The notes: generated by a model from the sequence alone, not told the origin. Shown: positions 51,429-59,991, numbered from the stretch's first letter. The stretch is DNA of 64,000 bases from Saccharothrix violaceirubra (GCF_014203755.1 NZ_JACHJS010000001.1:3596001-3660000); one strand, 5' to 3'. Made by a program: numbers and translations.

Positions 51429-52032
51429 CGTCCTCGCGCTGCGGTTCGACACCGGCGCGCGGGCGGTGCTGCTGGGCATCTCCGAACGGCCGCAGGAGCC
51501 GTTCGCCGGCGCGCTCGCGCTGCCGGGCGTGCTGCTGAGGCGCGGGGAACGGCTGCGGGACGCGGCGGTGCGGGCGGCGGCGGACAAGCTCGGCGTCAAG
51601 GTGCGCGCGACCGGACAGCTGATCACCTTCGACGAGCCGTCCCGCGACCCGCGCGGCCCGACGCTGTCGGTGGCGCTGTGGGCGGCCGTCGACCCGTCGG
51701 CGGCGGGCCGGACCTGGGTGCCGCTCGACGACGTTCCGCACCTGGCCTTCGACCACGACCGGATCGTGGCCGACTGCCGTCCGCTGCTGCGCGACCGGCT
51801 GTGGCGGGACCCGGCGTTCACCGCCGGGCTGCTCGGCACGGAGTTCACCACGGCCCAGGCGCTGGACCTGACCGAGGCGCTCACCGGCGAACGTCCCTAC
51901 CCCGCCAACCTGGGCCGCACGATGGAGCGCGTGCCGGGGCTGCGCCGGACGACGCAGCACGCGGCGTCCCTGCCGAAGGGCGGTCGGCCGCCGTCGGTGT
52001 GGCGGTGGGAGCAACCCGCCGCGCAGGCGTGA
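51400..52032 (+). CDS. NrtR-like regulator: degenerate Nudix domain plus winged helix
   Basis: 210 residues from the ATG at 51400, overlapping the previous gene by 29 bp. The N-terminal half is a Nudix fold whose box is broken: the segment GVLLRRGERLRDAAVRAAADKLGV has RA where RE is needed and lacks the EE pair, so hydrolysis is unlikely. The C-terminal half (LAFDHDRIVADCRPLLRDRL, LLGTEFTTAQALDLTEALTGERPYPANLGRTMERV, GRPPSVWRWE) has the winged-helix pattern of NrtR regulators. NrtR proteins sense NAD-derived nucleotides. Here it may sense the product of the PurA-like enzyme and control the cassette; this is inference. Confidence 0.8.
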   Translation: MIESTLVSVDVLALRFDTGARAVLLGISERPQEPFAGALALPGVLLRRGERLRDAAVRAAADKLGVKVRATGQLITFDEPSRDPRGPTLSVALWAAVDPSAAGRTWVPLDDVPHLAFDHDRIVADCRPLLRDRLWRDPAFTAGLLGTEFTTAQALDLTEALTGERPYPANLGRTMERVPGLRRTTQHAASLPKGGRPPSVWRWEQPAAQA

Positions 52033-52098
52033 AAAACCGTCCCCGAACAAGGACTTTCGACCCGGGCGGCGACGGTCTCGACGGTCGTAGCGTGGAAC

Positions 52099-52256
52099 GT
52101 GGGACAAGAGGAGAATCCGACGGACCGCGGCAGGGGCGGTGGCGTCGGAGGTGGTTCCGGTCCGGTACGAGGCGCATCGGCCGGCCACCGGATCGCGGTC
52201 GGCCCGGACGTGGGCGAAGGGCGAGGCCGACCGGCGGTCGCTCCTCTCTGTCCCAC
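52099..52256. repeat. Distant inverted repeat (15/16 bp) bounding about 158 bp
   Basis: GTGGGACAAGAGGAG (52099-52113) and the reverse complement of CTCCTCTCTGTCCCAC (52241-52256) match except for one extra base. The enclosed 127 bp are G-rich and form no clear gene. The ends could pair as the base of a structured RNA, or be the termini of a small non-autonomous element. It lies between the NrtR-like gene and the 3' end of the leftward sigma-factor partner gene. Confidence 0.5.
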
Positions 52257-52269
52257 CTCGACGTGTTCA

Positions 52270-53019
52270 TCAGTACGTGAACGCCGTGGCGAATTCGAGC
52301 AGCTGCGCCGCGTCCAGCGGCGGCACGGGCCGGGGCGGGTCCAGGTACTCCGCGCCGACGTTGGCCACCACCACGATGTAGGTCCCGTTCGGACGCTGCG
52401 CGCACAGGACGCTGCTCGGCCCCCAGCCTTCCACCGGACGCGAGTTCGGCCACGCGGCGGCGATCGTGCCGTCCGGCAGCGTGCGGCGCACGCAGCCGGG
52501 TTGGTCCGATGTGCACGGTTCGAGCGTTCCGGCGCTCGGACCGGTGAACGCGGTGAACGGCTTGTCCGTCGCGACCTTCCCGACGCTGATCTCCAGCGTC
52601 GCCATGCCCGTGCCGTCCCTCAGGATCGTCCGCATGACGTAGGACGTCCCCGTCACGCTGTCGTACCACCGGTGGAACGGTGCCGCCGCGGCGAAGGAGT
52701 CGTCGGTCACCAGGCCGGCCTCGGCCAGGGCGGACCTGGTCGCCGCGAACTCGGTGTCGAGACGAGCGGACCGCGCGTCACGGCCGGGGACCGCGACGCC
52801 GAGCTGCCCCGCGGGCGGCCCGCCGGCCGACTCGAACCCGTTCAGCGCCAGGACGAGCGACCCCACCAGGGCCGTCGTCACCACACCCGCCGCGATCGTC
52901 GCCACGCGCCCGCGCCCGCGTGCCCGTGCCCGCTCGACGACCCGGTCCACGTCGAGCGGGTGTGGGCGGGCCTCGTCCGCCAGGAGGCGCAGGCCGTCGG
53001 TCAACTGCTGCTCGTCCAT
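52270..53019 (-). CDS. Membrane-anchored partner of the SigE-family sigma factor
   Basis: 249 residues. A short cytoplasmic N-terminus (MDEQQLTDGLRLLADEARPHPLDVDRVVERARARGRGR) is followed by one transmembrane helix (VATIAAGVVTTALVGSLVLAL, about 39-59) and an extracytoplasmic domain without a known family. The ATG at 53019 has AAGGAGA upstream and overlaps the sigma gene by 19 bp. Position and topology suggest an anti-sigma or sensor role. It lacks a zinc-binding HxxxCxxC motif, so it is not a ZAS-type anti-sigma. Confidence 0.75.
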   Translation of the reverse strand: MDEQQLTDGLRLLADEARPHPLDVDRVVERARARGRGRVATIAAGVVTTALVGSLVLALNGFESAGGPPAGQLGVAVPGRDARSARLDTEFAATRSALAEAGLVTDDSFAAAAPFHRWYDSVTGTSYVMRTILRDGTGMATLEISVGKVATDKPFTAFTGPSAGTLEPCTSDQPGCVRRTLPDGTIAAAWPNSRPVEGWGPSSVLCAQRPNGTYIVVVANVGAEYLDPPRPVPPLDAAQLLEFATAFTY

Positions 53020-53552
53020 GCCTTCTCCTTGATCGGGTCGGATGAGGTGACGGCGACGCGCAACGCGGCCAGGCCCCGGGCCGTCTGGCTCTTCACGGTG
53101 CCCTCGGAGCAACGCATGATCGCCGCGGTCTCGGCCACCGAGTACTGGGCCCAGTAGCGCAGGACCACGGCCGCGCGCTGCCGGGGCGGGATGGCCGCCA
53201 GGGCACGCCGCAGCACCTGCTTGTCGTGCTCGGGCCCCACCGCCTCGGCCGGGTCCGCGCGGTCGTCGGGCAGGTCGGGCACGACGCCGTCGCCGCTCTC
53301 CGAACGCCGCCACGGTCTGCGCCGCTCGTTGAGCCAACACCGCAGCAGGACTTTGCGCGCGTAGGCGTCCGCGGTGTCCGGGTCCCGCAACCGGGGCCAC
53401 ACCGGGTACAGCCTGATCAGGCAGGTCTGGACCAGGTCGTCGGCGAGGTGCCCGTCACCGCACAGCAGGTAGGCCAGTCGCGTCAACGGCCCGCTCGACC
53501 GGGCAGCGAACGCGCGGAACTGCTCCTCGTCGGCGCTTCGGCTTCCCCTCAT
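53001..53552 (-). CDS. SigE-family ECF RNA polymerase sigma factor
   Basis: 183 residues from the ATG at 53552 (a GTG at 53561 is possible). Sigma region 2 is DEEQFRAFAARSSGPLTRLAYLLCGDGHLADDLVQTCLIRLYPVWPRL. Region 4 is LRRALAAIPPRQRAAVVLRYWAQYSVAETAAIMRCSEGTVKSQTARGLAAL, with the helix-turn-helix that reads the -35 element. The SigE family is common and expanded in actinomycetes. The membrane protein encoded next is the likely partner. Target promoters are unknown. Confidence 0.93.
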   Translation of the reverse strand: MRGSRSADEEQFRAFAARSSGPLTRLAYLLCGDGHLADDLVQTCLIRLYPVWPRLRDPDTADAYARKVLLRCWLNERRRPWRRSESGDGVVPDLPDDRADPAEAVGPEHDKQVLRRALAAIPPRQRAAVVLRYWAQYSVAETAAIMRCSEGTVKSQTARGLAALRVAVTSSDPIKEKAWTSSS

Positions 53553-54034
53553 ACCCCTCACACACCCGCCCCGCCGCAAAGGTTGCACGACGGTACGGGA
53601 GCGGACCGGACCCGTCGCCGACCTGGGCCGATGTTTTCGGCCGGCCCCGAATAACGTGCCTCCGGGTCACCACGCACCGGAACGGCGAAGTTCCACATCT
53701 CGCACCCGAACACCACAATGGACCGGAGACGACCGCCCGGACCACCGCGTCCGGCGTCGGCATGACGGTTCGGCGATTTTCCGATCACCGGAACACGACC
53801 GCCCGACGCCACGATTACCCCGACTGCCACAACCCCCGGATTTTCGCACTTCGTGACAAAACGGCGGTGGCGAGCGCCACTCGGTTTCGTCACCGGTGAC
53901 GAGGCCCGGCGCGGTGGCCCGCCGGCAGGGTTGCCCCGGGGTCGCCCTCCGCCGGAACCGCGCACCGGCCGTCGATCCTTCGGCACCAGCACCGCGTTCA
54001 CACGGAATCAGCGAAACCAAGAGGGGAACACCGA
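53553..54034. other. Divergent intergenic region between sigma factor and DUF4394 gene
   Basis: 482 bp. It should carry the promoters of the sigma gene (left) and the secreted DUF4394 gene (right). Several GGAAC boxes, typical ECF -35 elements, occur near 53690 and 53797, but I could not pair them with a convincing -10. A 16-bp perfect palindrome lies at 53887-53902. No gene is seen. Confidence 0.5.
53887..53902. promoter_or_regulatory. 16-bp perfect palindrome upstream of the DUF4394 gene
   Basis: TCGTCACCGGTGACGA, about 135 bp before the DUF4394 start codon. A candidate binding site for a dimeric regulator; no specific family can be named. Confidence 0.4.
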
Positions 54035-54880
54035 ATGAGGTCACGCATCTCCAGATTCCTCGCCGTCGCGACCGCGGTCGCCGCGGCGGCGGTCGCGCCG
54101 ACGACCGCGACGGCGGAGCCGGCACCGGCGCAGGCGGCCCAGGCGGTGTACGGACTGGCCGGCGGGGGCAAGTTGCTGAGCATGTTCAGGACCGACAGCC
54201 CCGACCGGCTCGACTGGGTGCGCACCGTCAACGGCCTGGTCGGCGACAGCTTCCTGATCGGCTTCGACTTCCGGGTGCAGGACGGCAAGCTGTACGGCGT
54301 CGGCAACCGCGGCGGCGTCTACACGATCGGCATCCCGTCCGCGACGGTCGCGAAGGTCTCGCAGCTCACCGTCGCGCTCCACGGCACCTACTTCGGCGTC
54401 GACTTCAACCCGGCGGCGAACCGGCTGCGGGTCGTCAGCGACACCGGTCAGAACCTGCGGCACAGCATCGACGACAACGCCACGGCCACCGACACGCCGT
54501 TGACCACGCCGCCCGCGACCGGCACGACCACGGGCGTCACGGCGATCGCGTACACGAACAACGACCTCAACAACGACACCGGCACCACGCTGTTCGTCAT
54601 CAACACCGACACCGACCAGGTCGCCATCCAGTCGCCCGCCAACAGCGGGCAGCTCGCCGTCACCGGGAAGCTGGCGGTCCGCGCCGACACGGACGCGGGC
54701 TTCGACATCTTCAGCGACCTGACCAACGGCCGGACCACGTCGAACCTCGCGTTCGCGGCGCTGGGCAACGGCGGGATCTCGACGTTCTACGGGGTCGACG
54801 TGCTCACCGGCTTCGCCTGGCCGGTCGGCGACTTCCCGTTGAACATCACCGACATCGCGGTGGCGTTGGACACCGCCTGA
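54035..54880 (+). CDS. Secreted DUF4394 protein
   Basis: 281 residues with a clear Sec signal peptide (MRSRISRFLAVATAVAAAAVAPTTATAEPA, cleavage after about residue 27). The mature part has the DUF4394 pattern: VYGLAGGGKLLSMFRTDSPD, LIGFDFRVQDGKLYGVGNRGGVYTI, GVDFNPAANRLRVVSDTGQNLRHSID and the C-terminal GVDVLTGFAWPVGDFPLNITDIAVALD. This is a beta-propeller-like extracellular domain with no established function. The ATG has AGAGGGGAA about 7 nt upstream. A strong hairpin follows the stop. Confidence 0.88.
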   Translation: MRSRISRFLAVATAVAAAAVAPTTATAEPAPAQAAQAVYGLAGGGKLLSMFRTDSPDRLDWVRTVNGLVGDSFLIGFDFRVQDGKLYGVGNRGGVYTIGIPSATVAKVSQLTVALHGTYFGVDFNPAANRLRVVSDTGQNLRHSIDDNATATDTPLTTPPATGTTTGVTAIAYTNNDLNNDTGTTLFVINTDTDQVAIQSPANSGQLAVTGKLAVRADTDAGFDIFSDLTNGRTTSNLAFAALGNGGISTFYGVDVLTGFAWPVGDFPLNITDIAVALDTA

Positions 54881-54959
54881 CCGCGGGCACATCCGGACGA
54901 ACATTCCCCGAATAGATTCCCTCCGGCGGAAAGCCTTCCCGAAGCCCCCCGAGGGAAAT

Positions 54960-54994
54960 GTCCCGCACCGGCAACCCCACCGCCGGTGCGGGAC
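54960..54994 (+). terminator. Terminator-like hairpin after the DUF4394 gene
   Basis: A perfect 13-bp stem (GTCCCGCACCGGC / GCCGGTGCGGGAC) with a 9-nt loop, 80 bp after the stop and followed by GCCTTT. GC-rich stems with a weak T tract are the usual form in actinomycetes. Confidence 0.75.
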
Positions 54995-55126
54995 GCCTTT
55001 CACCAGTGGACGTGGAATCGGGGAATCCGATCGGCTCCCGATTCACGGCACCTGGCGGTACAGTCGACGCCTTCGGTGTGCCACCGTCGCGGGCGAAACC
55101 ATGGGGAACCGGAAACCGGGGGCGAC

Positions 55127-56245
55127 ATGGCCGATCTGTTCGGCATGTGGAGAAGCAGGATAGATCACAACAGCCGTATGGCGGTCGACGCCTATCAACG
55201 GGAAATACCGGATTTCCGGCGGATCGCGACCCGGCCCGACGTCCGGGAGAGCCTGCTCGACTTCGCCGTGTACCTGCGGCGCCGCACGATCGAGCTGATC
55301 GCCGACGACGAGCCGTTCAGCCGCGCCGACATCGGACTGATCACGGCCATGGGACGCGCACGCGGAGCCAAGGGTGTGTCGCCCGCCTCGCAACGCCAAG
55401 TGCTCGTACTGCACACGTCGTTGCTGCTGCGCGAGGTGCACGAGATCGCCGGGCCCGACGACGGCGACGCGGTGATGAGCGCACTGCACTGGCTGCCCGA
55501 ACTGGGCGCGGCGTCGCACAGCGCCTACACCACCGGCTACCTCGGCGGTCTGGCCGACGCCCGGCCGCTGGTCGACCGGGTGCTGCTGCTGGCGGAGGCG
55601 CTGGTGACCGACGACCCGCTGGCCCACGACCTGGCCGCGCACCTGGCGATGCCGGTGCCCCGGCGCTGCCTGGTCGTGGTGGTGCGGCTGCCGCGCTCGG
55701 ACGTGCCGCGCTCGGCGGTGGCCGATCTGCTGGCCCGGCACTGGGTGCCGTGCGGGTGGACGGCGGCCGACGAACTCACCGCCGTGGTCGACGGGCGCGA
55801 TCGGGGTCTGGCGTTCGTCCGCGATTTCGTCGCGGCCGTCGACGTGCCCTGCTCGATCGGCGCGGCGCACGGCGAGGTGGGTGCGCTGTCGGAGGTCGCG
55901 GCCGGTGCACGCGAGGTGAGCCGGGTCGCGCCGCCGAGGACCGCGATCCACCTGCGCGACGACCTGTTCGCCGAACTCGGCGTGTCCCGCGTGCCGGCGG
56001 TGGACGCGTGGCTGCGCGACGTGGCGGACCGGTTGGCGCGGGGTCCCCGACTCGTCGGCACCCTGGATGCCTTCTACCGCAACGACATGGCCCGGTCGCG
56101 GACGGCGGCGGCGTTGGGCGTGCACCCGCGCACGCTGGACTACCGGCTGCGCCGGGTCGAGGAGTTGACCGGCATCGACCCGGTGACGGTGCGCGGCGTG
56201 CGGATCCTGAGCACGGCCGTGAACCGGGTCCTCGCGGAGGGGTGA
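55127..56245 (+). CDS. PucR/CdaR-type transcriptional regulator (first of a tandem pair)
   Basis: 372 residues from the ATG at 55127 (GGGGGCG just upstream). The N-terminal part is helical (MWRSRIDHNSRMAVDAYQREIPDFRRIA, LLDFAVYLRRRTIELI). The C-terminal domain is the PucR helix-turn-helix: LVGTLDAFYRNDMARSRTAAALGVHPRTLDYRLRRVEELTGIDP. It is followed 12 bp later by a paralogue of the same architecture. In the sensor half the ligand is unknown. Regulators of this type often control metabolic genes or secondary metabolism. Confidence 0.88.
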   Translation: MADLFGMWRSRIDHNSRMAVDAYQREIPDFRRIATRPDVRESLLDFAVYLRRRTIELIADDEPFSRADIGLITAMGRARGAKGVSPASQRQVLVLHTSLLLREVHEIAGPDDGDAVMSALHWLPELGAASHSAYTTGYLGGLADARPLVDRVLLLAEALVTDDPLAHDLAAHLAMPVPRRCLVVVVRLPRSDVPRSAVADLLARHWVPCGWTAADELTAVVDGRDRGLAFVRDFVAAVDVPCSIGAAHGEVGALSEVAAGAREVSRVAPPRTAIHLRDDLFAELGVSRVPAVDAWLRDVADRLARGPRLVGTLDAFYRNDMARSRTAAALGVHPRTLDYRLRRVEELTGIDPVTVRGVRILSTAVNRVLAEG

Positions 56246-56257
56246 CGGGAGTCGCGA

Positions 56258-57370
56258 GTGGACGATCTCTACGACCGGCTGCGCCGGAGGGTGGCGACCA
56301 ACGCCCGGATCGTGGTCGACACGTGCATCGCCGAGCTGCCGGAGTACGCGGCCACCATCGTCGACCACCGGGACCTGGCCGGGATGCTGGACTTCGCCGT
56401 GTTCATCCGGCGGCGCACCGTGGACCTGACGGCGGCCGACGAGCCGATGACGCCCGAGGACCTGGCCACGATCGCGTCGATCGGCCGGGTGCGCGGTGAA
56501 CGCGGCATGCCCCACGCCGTGCTGCCGCGGGTGTTGGCGCTGCACGCCGCCGCCACGTTCCGCGAGGTGCAGGAGGCGTCCGGTGCGCGGGACCTGACCG
56601 ACACCATGCAGGTCCTGAGCTGGCTCAGCGACCAGGGGTCGGCCGGGCAGCGCGCGTACACGCTCGGTTTCCTCAACGGCCAACGCCGGTTCCTGTCCCC
56701 CACCGGCCAGGTGCGCCGGCTCGCCGAGCTGACGCTGGCCGCCGACCCGGCCGCCGCGTCCTACGGCGAGGACATCGGCGTCCCGCTGCCGGACCGGATC
56801 CGGGTGGTGGTCGCCCGGTGCACGCCGCCGCACCCGGTCGACGAGGTGATCGAGACCGTGTGGCAACGCCACCGCGTGCCCGCGACGTGGACCGGGCCGC
56901 ACGAACTGGCCGTCGTGCTGCCCGCCGAACCGGACACGCTCGCCGCGACCGTGACCGAGGACCTGAACGCGACGCTGGGCCGCCCGTGCCTGGGCACCGC
57001 GACCGCGACGCTGTCGGCGCTACCCGACGCGTTCTCCCTCGCGCGCCGCGTGAGCACGGTGGCACCCGGGGGTTTCCTGTACACGATCGCCGACCTGCTG
57101 CTGGAGGTCGCGGTCCGGGAGATGCCCGAGATCGAGCGGTGGCTGGACGGCCTGGCCGCCCGCCTGTCCTCGGGCCCCGACCTGATCGCCACACTGGACG
57201 TCTACTACCGCTGCGACCTCAACCGGGCCGAGGCAGCGTCCACGCTGCACATCCACCCGCGCACCCTCGACTACCGCCTCCAGCGCATCCGCGACCTGAC
57301 CTCGGTGGACCCGCACACGACGCACGGGATCCGGGTGCTGAGCACCGTCGTCACGCGGGTCAGGCGTTAG
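56258..57370 (+). CDS. PucR/CdaR-type transcriptional regulator (second of a tandem pair)
   Basis: 370 residues starting at the GTG at 56258 (GGGAG about 7 nt upstream). It is collinear with the preceding protein over its full length: LAGMLDFAVFIRRRTVDL at the N-terminus and LIATLDVYYRCDLNRAEAASTLHIHPRTLDYRLQRIRDLTSVDP at the C-terminus. The pair arose by tandem duplication but has diverged strongly, so it is old. Its stop overlaps the convergent NADAR gene by 4 bp. Confidence 0.88.
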   Translation: MDDLYDRLRRRVATNARIVVDTCIAELPEYAATIVDHRDLAGMLDFAVFIRRRTVDLTAADEPMTPEDLATIASIGRVRGERGMPHAVLPRVLALHAAATFREVQEASGARDLTDTMQVLSWLSDQGSAGQRAYTLGFLNGQRRFLSPTGQVRRLAELTLAADPAAASYGEDIGVPLPDRIRVVVARCTPPHPVDEVIETVWQRHRVPATWTGPHELAVVLPAEPDTLAATVTEDLNATLGRPCLGTATATLSALPDAFSLARRVSTVAPGGFLYTIADLLLEVAVREMPEIERWLDGLAARLSSGPDLIATLDVYYRCDLNRAEAASTLHIHPRTLDYRLQRIRDLTSVDPHTTHGIRVLSTVVTRVRR

Positions 57371-57861
57371 CTCTCGCGCAACAGGGTCCGCGCGTCGCCC
57401 AACGCGCGCCCGAGCAGGTTGAGTCCGGGCCACCGCGCGGGGTCGGTCGCCCGCGGGTCGTCGGCGGCCAACCCGATCCCCCACACCGGGTCCACCGGGC
57501 TGGCCTCGACCAGCACCCGGTCCCCGGTGCCGAGCAGGAACGCCCGCAGGTCGTCGCGCTGCCCGAACTTCGCGACGGAACCGTCCACCACGATCCCGTA
57601 CCGGTGCTCGACCCAGACCTCGTCCGAGAAGCCCCGCACCCGCCGCCCCAACCCCTTGGCATCGTCGGGGGTCGCCGCGTCGAGCACCTTGCCGGCGGTC
57701 TCGTGGTCGTCGAACAGCGAAGCCTTGCGCCACATCATGTAGTGCTCGGCCGACGCGAACACCCGACCGTCCGCGGTGAACCGCGTCGGCCACCACTGGC
57801 TCAGGCACCACCTGCCGATGCCCTCACCCCGATGCCCCCAGAAGAACAGGAAATCCGCCAC
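57367..57861 (-). CDS. NADAR family protein (YbiA-like)
   Basis: 164 residues from the GTG at 57861 (GGGGTGG upstream). Family features: FLFFWGHRGEG, SQWWPTRFTADGRVFASAEHYMMWRKASLFDD (the conserved F-x-S-x-E-H-x-M-M block), RVRGFSDEVWVEHRYGIVVDGSVAKFGQ and ASPVDPVWGIGLAADDPRATDPARWPGLNLLGRAL. NADAR domains hydrolyse N-glycosidic bonds in ADP-ribose or riboflavin intermediates. YbiA-type members are thought to clear damaged riboflavin precursors or remove ADP-ribose from guanine. No riboflavin gene is nearby. Confidence 0.9.
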   Translation of the reverse strand: MADFLFFWGHRGEGIGRWCLSQWWPTRFTADGRVFASAEHYMMWRKASLFDDHETAGKVLDAATPDDAKGLGRRVRGFSDEVWVEHRYGIVVDGSVAKFGQRDDLRAFLLGTGDRVLVEASPVDPVWGIGLAADDPRATDPARWPGLNLLGRALGDARTLLRES

Positions 57862-58145
57862 TGCCCACCCCGTGATCCGTCCGCGGTACGCCCGGATCAT
57901 GCACGCCCGCACGTCGGAAGCCAACTTCATACCCGCTCGGACGCGCCCGGCCGGGGGCACGCGCCGTCGTGCGACACCGATCCGGGGTGGTTCGCTCCCT
58001 TTCGGCCCGTCATCGTTCTTCGCGCGCCCTTTTCCGCGCGCGACCTGCGGGGAGCAACACCGATTCGTACGTTGCGCCGATTCGCGAACGTGAGGAAATC
58101 CGTACGTTCGGTCCGGTCGAAACACCCCGATGCCAAGGGGGAACC

Positions 58146-59018
58146 GTGACCACCGGAGACACCCGGAAGACACCGCTGGAGCACTGGCGCGGCGCGTCGG
58201 TGACGACGAAGTTGTACTGGCTGCTGAGAATCGGCGTGGCGATCGAATACCTCGGCCACGGATGGGCCGGGTTGAGCCGGTCACGGGCGTGGCTGCCCTA
58301 CTACGACCTGTTCGGCATTTCGGCCGACACCGCCGTGGACTACCTGATGTACGTGACCGGCGCCGTGGACATCACCGTCGGCCTGGTCGTCCTGTTCTGG
58401 CCCCTGCGGATCGTGCTGCTGCACGCCACGGTCTGGGGCGTGTTCACCGCACTGCTGCGTCCGGCCGTCGGCGAGGGCTGGTGGGAATTCCTGGAGCGCG
58501 GCGGCAACTACGGCATGCCGTTGGCCCTGCTGATCCTGGTCGGCGGCGGCGGGTACTCGCTGCGCCGCTGGTTCACCCGGGCCGACCCGCCGGCCGACGT
58601 CACCGATCGCGCACAGGTCGGCGTGCACACGGCCGCACGCGTCGGACTCGGCCTGTTGCTCATCGGCCACGGCGGCTTCGGCGCGTTCGAGAACAAACGC
58701 CACTGGTACGACTTCTTCGCACTCTTCGGCGTCGGCCGGGGCACGGTCGACGACGCGAATCTCATGGTCGTGTTCGGCACCTTCGAAATCCTGCTCGGAC
58801 TCGCCGTGCTGATCCGTCCGGTCGTGCCGCTGCTGTGGTTCGTGCTGGGCTGGAAACTGGCCACCGAACTGCTCCGCCCGCTCGTGGGACAGGAGTGGTT
58901 CCAATTCGTCGAACGCGACGGCGACTACGTGCTGCCGGTCGTGCTGATCGTCGGCGCGGGCGTGTACGCGACGGCTTATCGGCGGCTGCACGGCACCCGC
59001 TCGTCCACCCCCTCGTGA
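58146..59018 (+). CDS. DoxX-like membrane protein with internal duplication
   Basis: 290 residues, start GTG at 58146 with AAGGGGG upstream. About eight transmembrane helices fall in two homologous halves. Residues about 25-145 (IGVAIEYLGHGWAGLSR, PYYDLFGIS, ALLRPAVGEGWWEFLERGGNYGMPLALLIL) correspond to about 165-280 (VGLGLLLIGHGGFGAFE, DFFALFGVG, ELLRPLVGQEWFQFVERDGDYVLPVVLIV). Each half is a four-helix DoxX-like unit. The YVTN gene starts 14 bp later, so the two are probably co-transcribed. The substrate or partner is unknown. Confidence 0.82.
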   Translation: MTTGDTRKTPLEHWRGASVTTKLYWLLRIGVAIEYLGHGWAGLSRSRAWLPYYDLFGISADTAVDYLMYVTGAVDITVGLVVLFWPLRIVLLHATVWGVFTALLRPAVGEGWWEFLERGGNYGMPLALLILVGGGGYSLRRWFTRADPPADVTDRAQVGVHTAARVGLGLLLIGHGGFGAFENKRHWYDFFALFGVGRGTVDDANLMVVFGTFEILLGLAVLIRPVVPLLWFVLGWKLATELLRPLVGQEWFQFVERDGDYVLPVVLIVGAGVYATAYRRLHGTRSSTPS

Positions 59019-59031
59019 AAGGAGGCACCCG

Positions 59032-59991
59032 TTGCGTCGCCTGATCGTCCTCGTCGTCCTGCTGATGGCCGCGACACCGACCACCGCGGTCGCCGGCGGA
59101 CACCGGAAACCGGTCGTGATCGCCACCATCGACGTCGGCCTGGCGCCGCGCGCCGTCACGTTCACGCCCGACCAGCGCTACGCCTACGTCGCCAACGCGG
59201 GCTCCAACACCGTGTCCGTGCTCGACGTGGACAAGCGGGCCGTGGTCGACACGATCCCGGTCGGCTCGTTCCCCTACGGCATCGCCTTCGACCGGCATGA
59301 CCACGCCTACGTCGCCAACCGCGACTCCGACGAGGTGACCGTCGTGGACACCGACTCACGCACGGCGGTGAAGACCATCCCGGTCGGCGACGCGCCGCGC
59401 TGGGCGGAGGTCACCCCGAACGGCCGGGAGGTGTACGTCAGCAGCACCGGTTCCAACGCGGTGACCGTGATCGACACCCGGACACAGGCCGTGACCGCGA
59501 CGATCCCGGTCGGCAAGGCACCCCGCGGCATCGAGTTCGACCGTGCCGGGCGGCACGCGTACGTCGCCGACTCGGACTCCGACACGCTGTCGGTCGTCGA
59601 CACCCGCACCCGCGCGGTCGTGGCCACGGTGCCGGTCGGCGACGAACCGCGCGGCGTCCTCGTGACGCCCGACGACCGCACCGCCTACGTCAGCAACACG
59701 ATCGGCGGCACGGTCTCCGTCGTGGACCTGCGCACGCGGAAGGTGACGACGACGATCACCGTGGGCCGCAACCCGCGCGGCATCTCGCTGCACGCGGGCA
59801 ACCGGATCGCGTACGTGGCCAACTCCGGCTCGGGCACCGTGAACACGATCGACACGCGCACGAACACCGTGGTGGGCGAGGTGGCCGTCGGCACCGATCC
59901 CCGGTGGACCGCACCGGGGCCGGGTCACCGCTACGTCCTGGTCACCAACACGGGTTCGGCGAGCGTGTCGATCGTGACGCTCGGCCGCTGA
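59032..59991 (+). CDS. Secreted YVTN-type beta-propeller protein
   Basis: 319 residues, start TTG at 59032 with AAAGGAGG 7 nt upstream. Signal peptide MRRLIVLVVLLMAATPTTAVAGG. The mature protein is almost entirely seven YVTN-like repeats of about 41-42 residues, each with the pattern IPVGxxPxGIxFxxxxxxAYVANxxSxxVxVVDTxTxxV. That makes one seven-bladed propeller. Such proteins are extracellular and often bind surfaces or ligands. It follows the DoxX-like gene closely and is ended by a strong hairpin. Confidence 0.92.
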   Translation: MRRLIVLVVLLMAATPTTAVAGGHRKPVVIATIDVGLAPRAVTFTPDQRYAYVANAGSNTVSVLDVDKRAVVDTIPVGSFPYGIAFDRHDHAYVANRDSDEVTVVDTDSRTAVKTIPVGDAPRWAEVTPNGREVYVSSTGSNAVTVIDTRTQAVTATIPVGKAPRGIEFDRAGRHAYVADSDSDTLSVVDTRTRAVVATVPVGDEPRGVLVTPDDRTAYVSNTIGGTVSVVDLRTRKVTTTITVGRNPRGISLHAGNRIAYVANSGSGTVNTIDTRTNTVVGEVAVGTDPRWTAPGPGHRYVLVTNTGSASVSIVTLGR

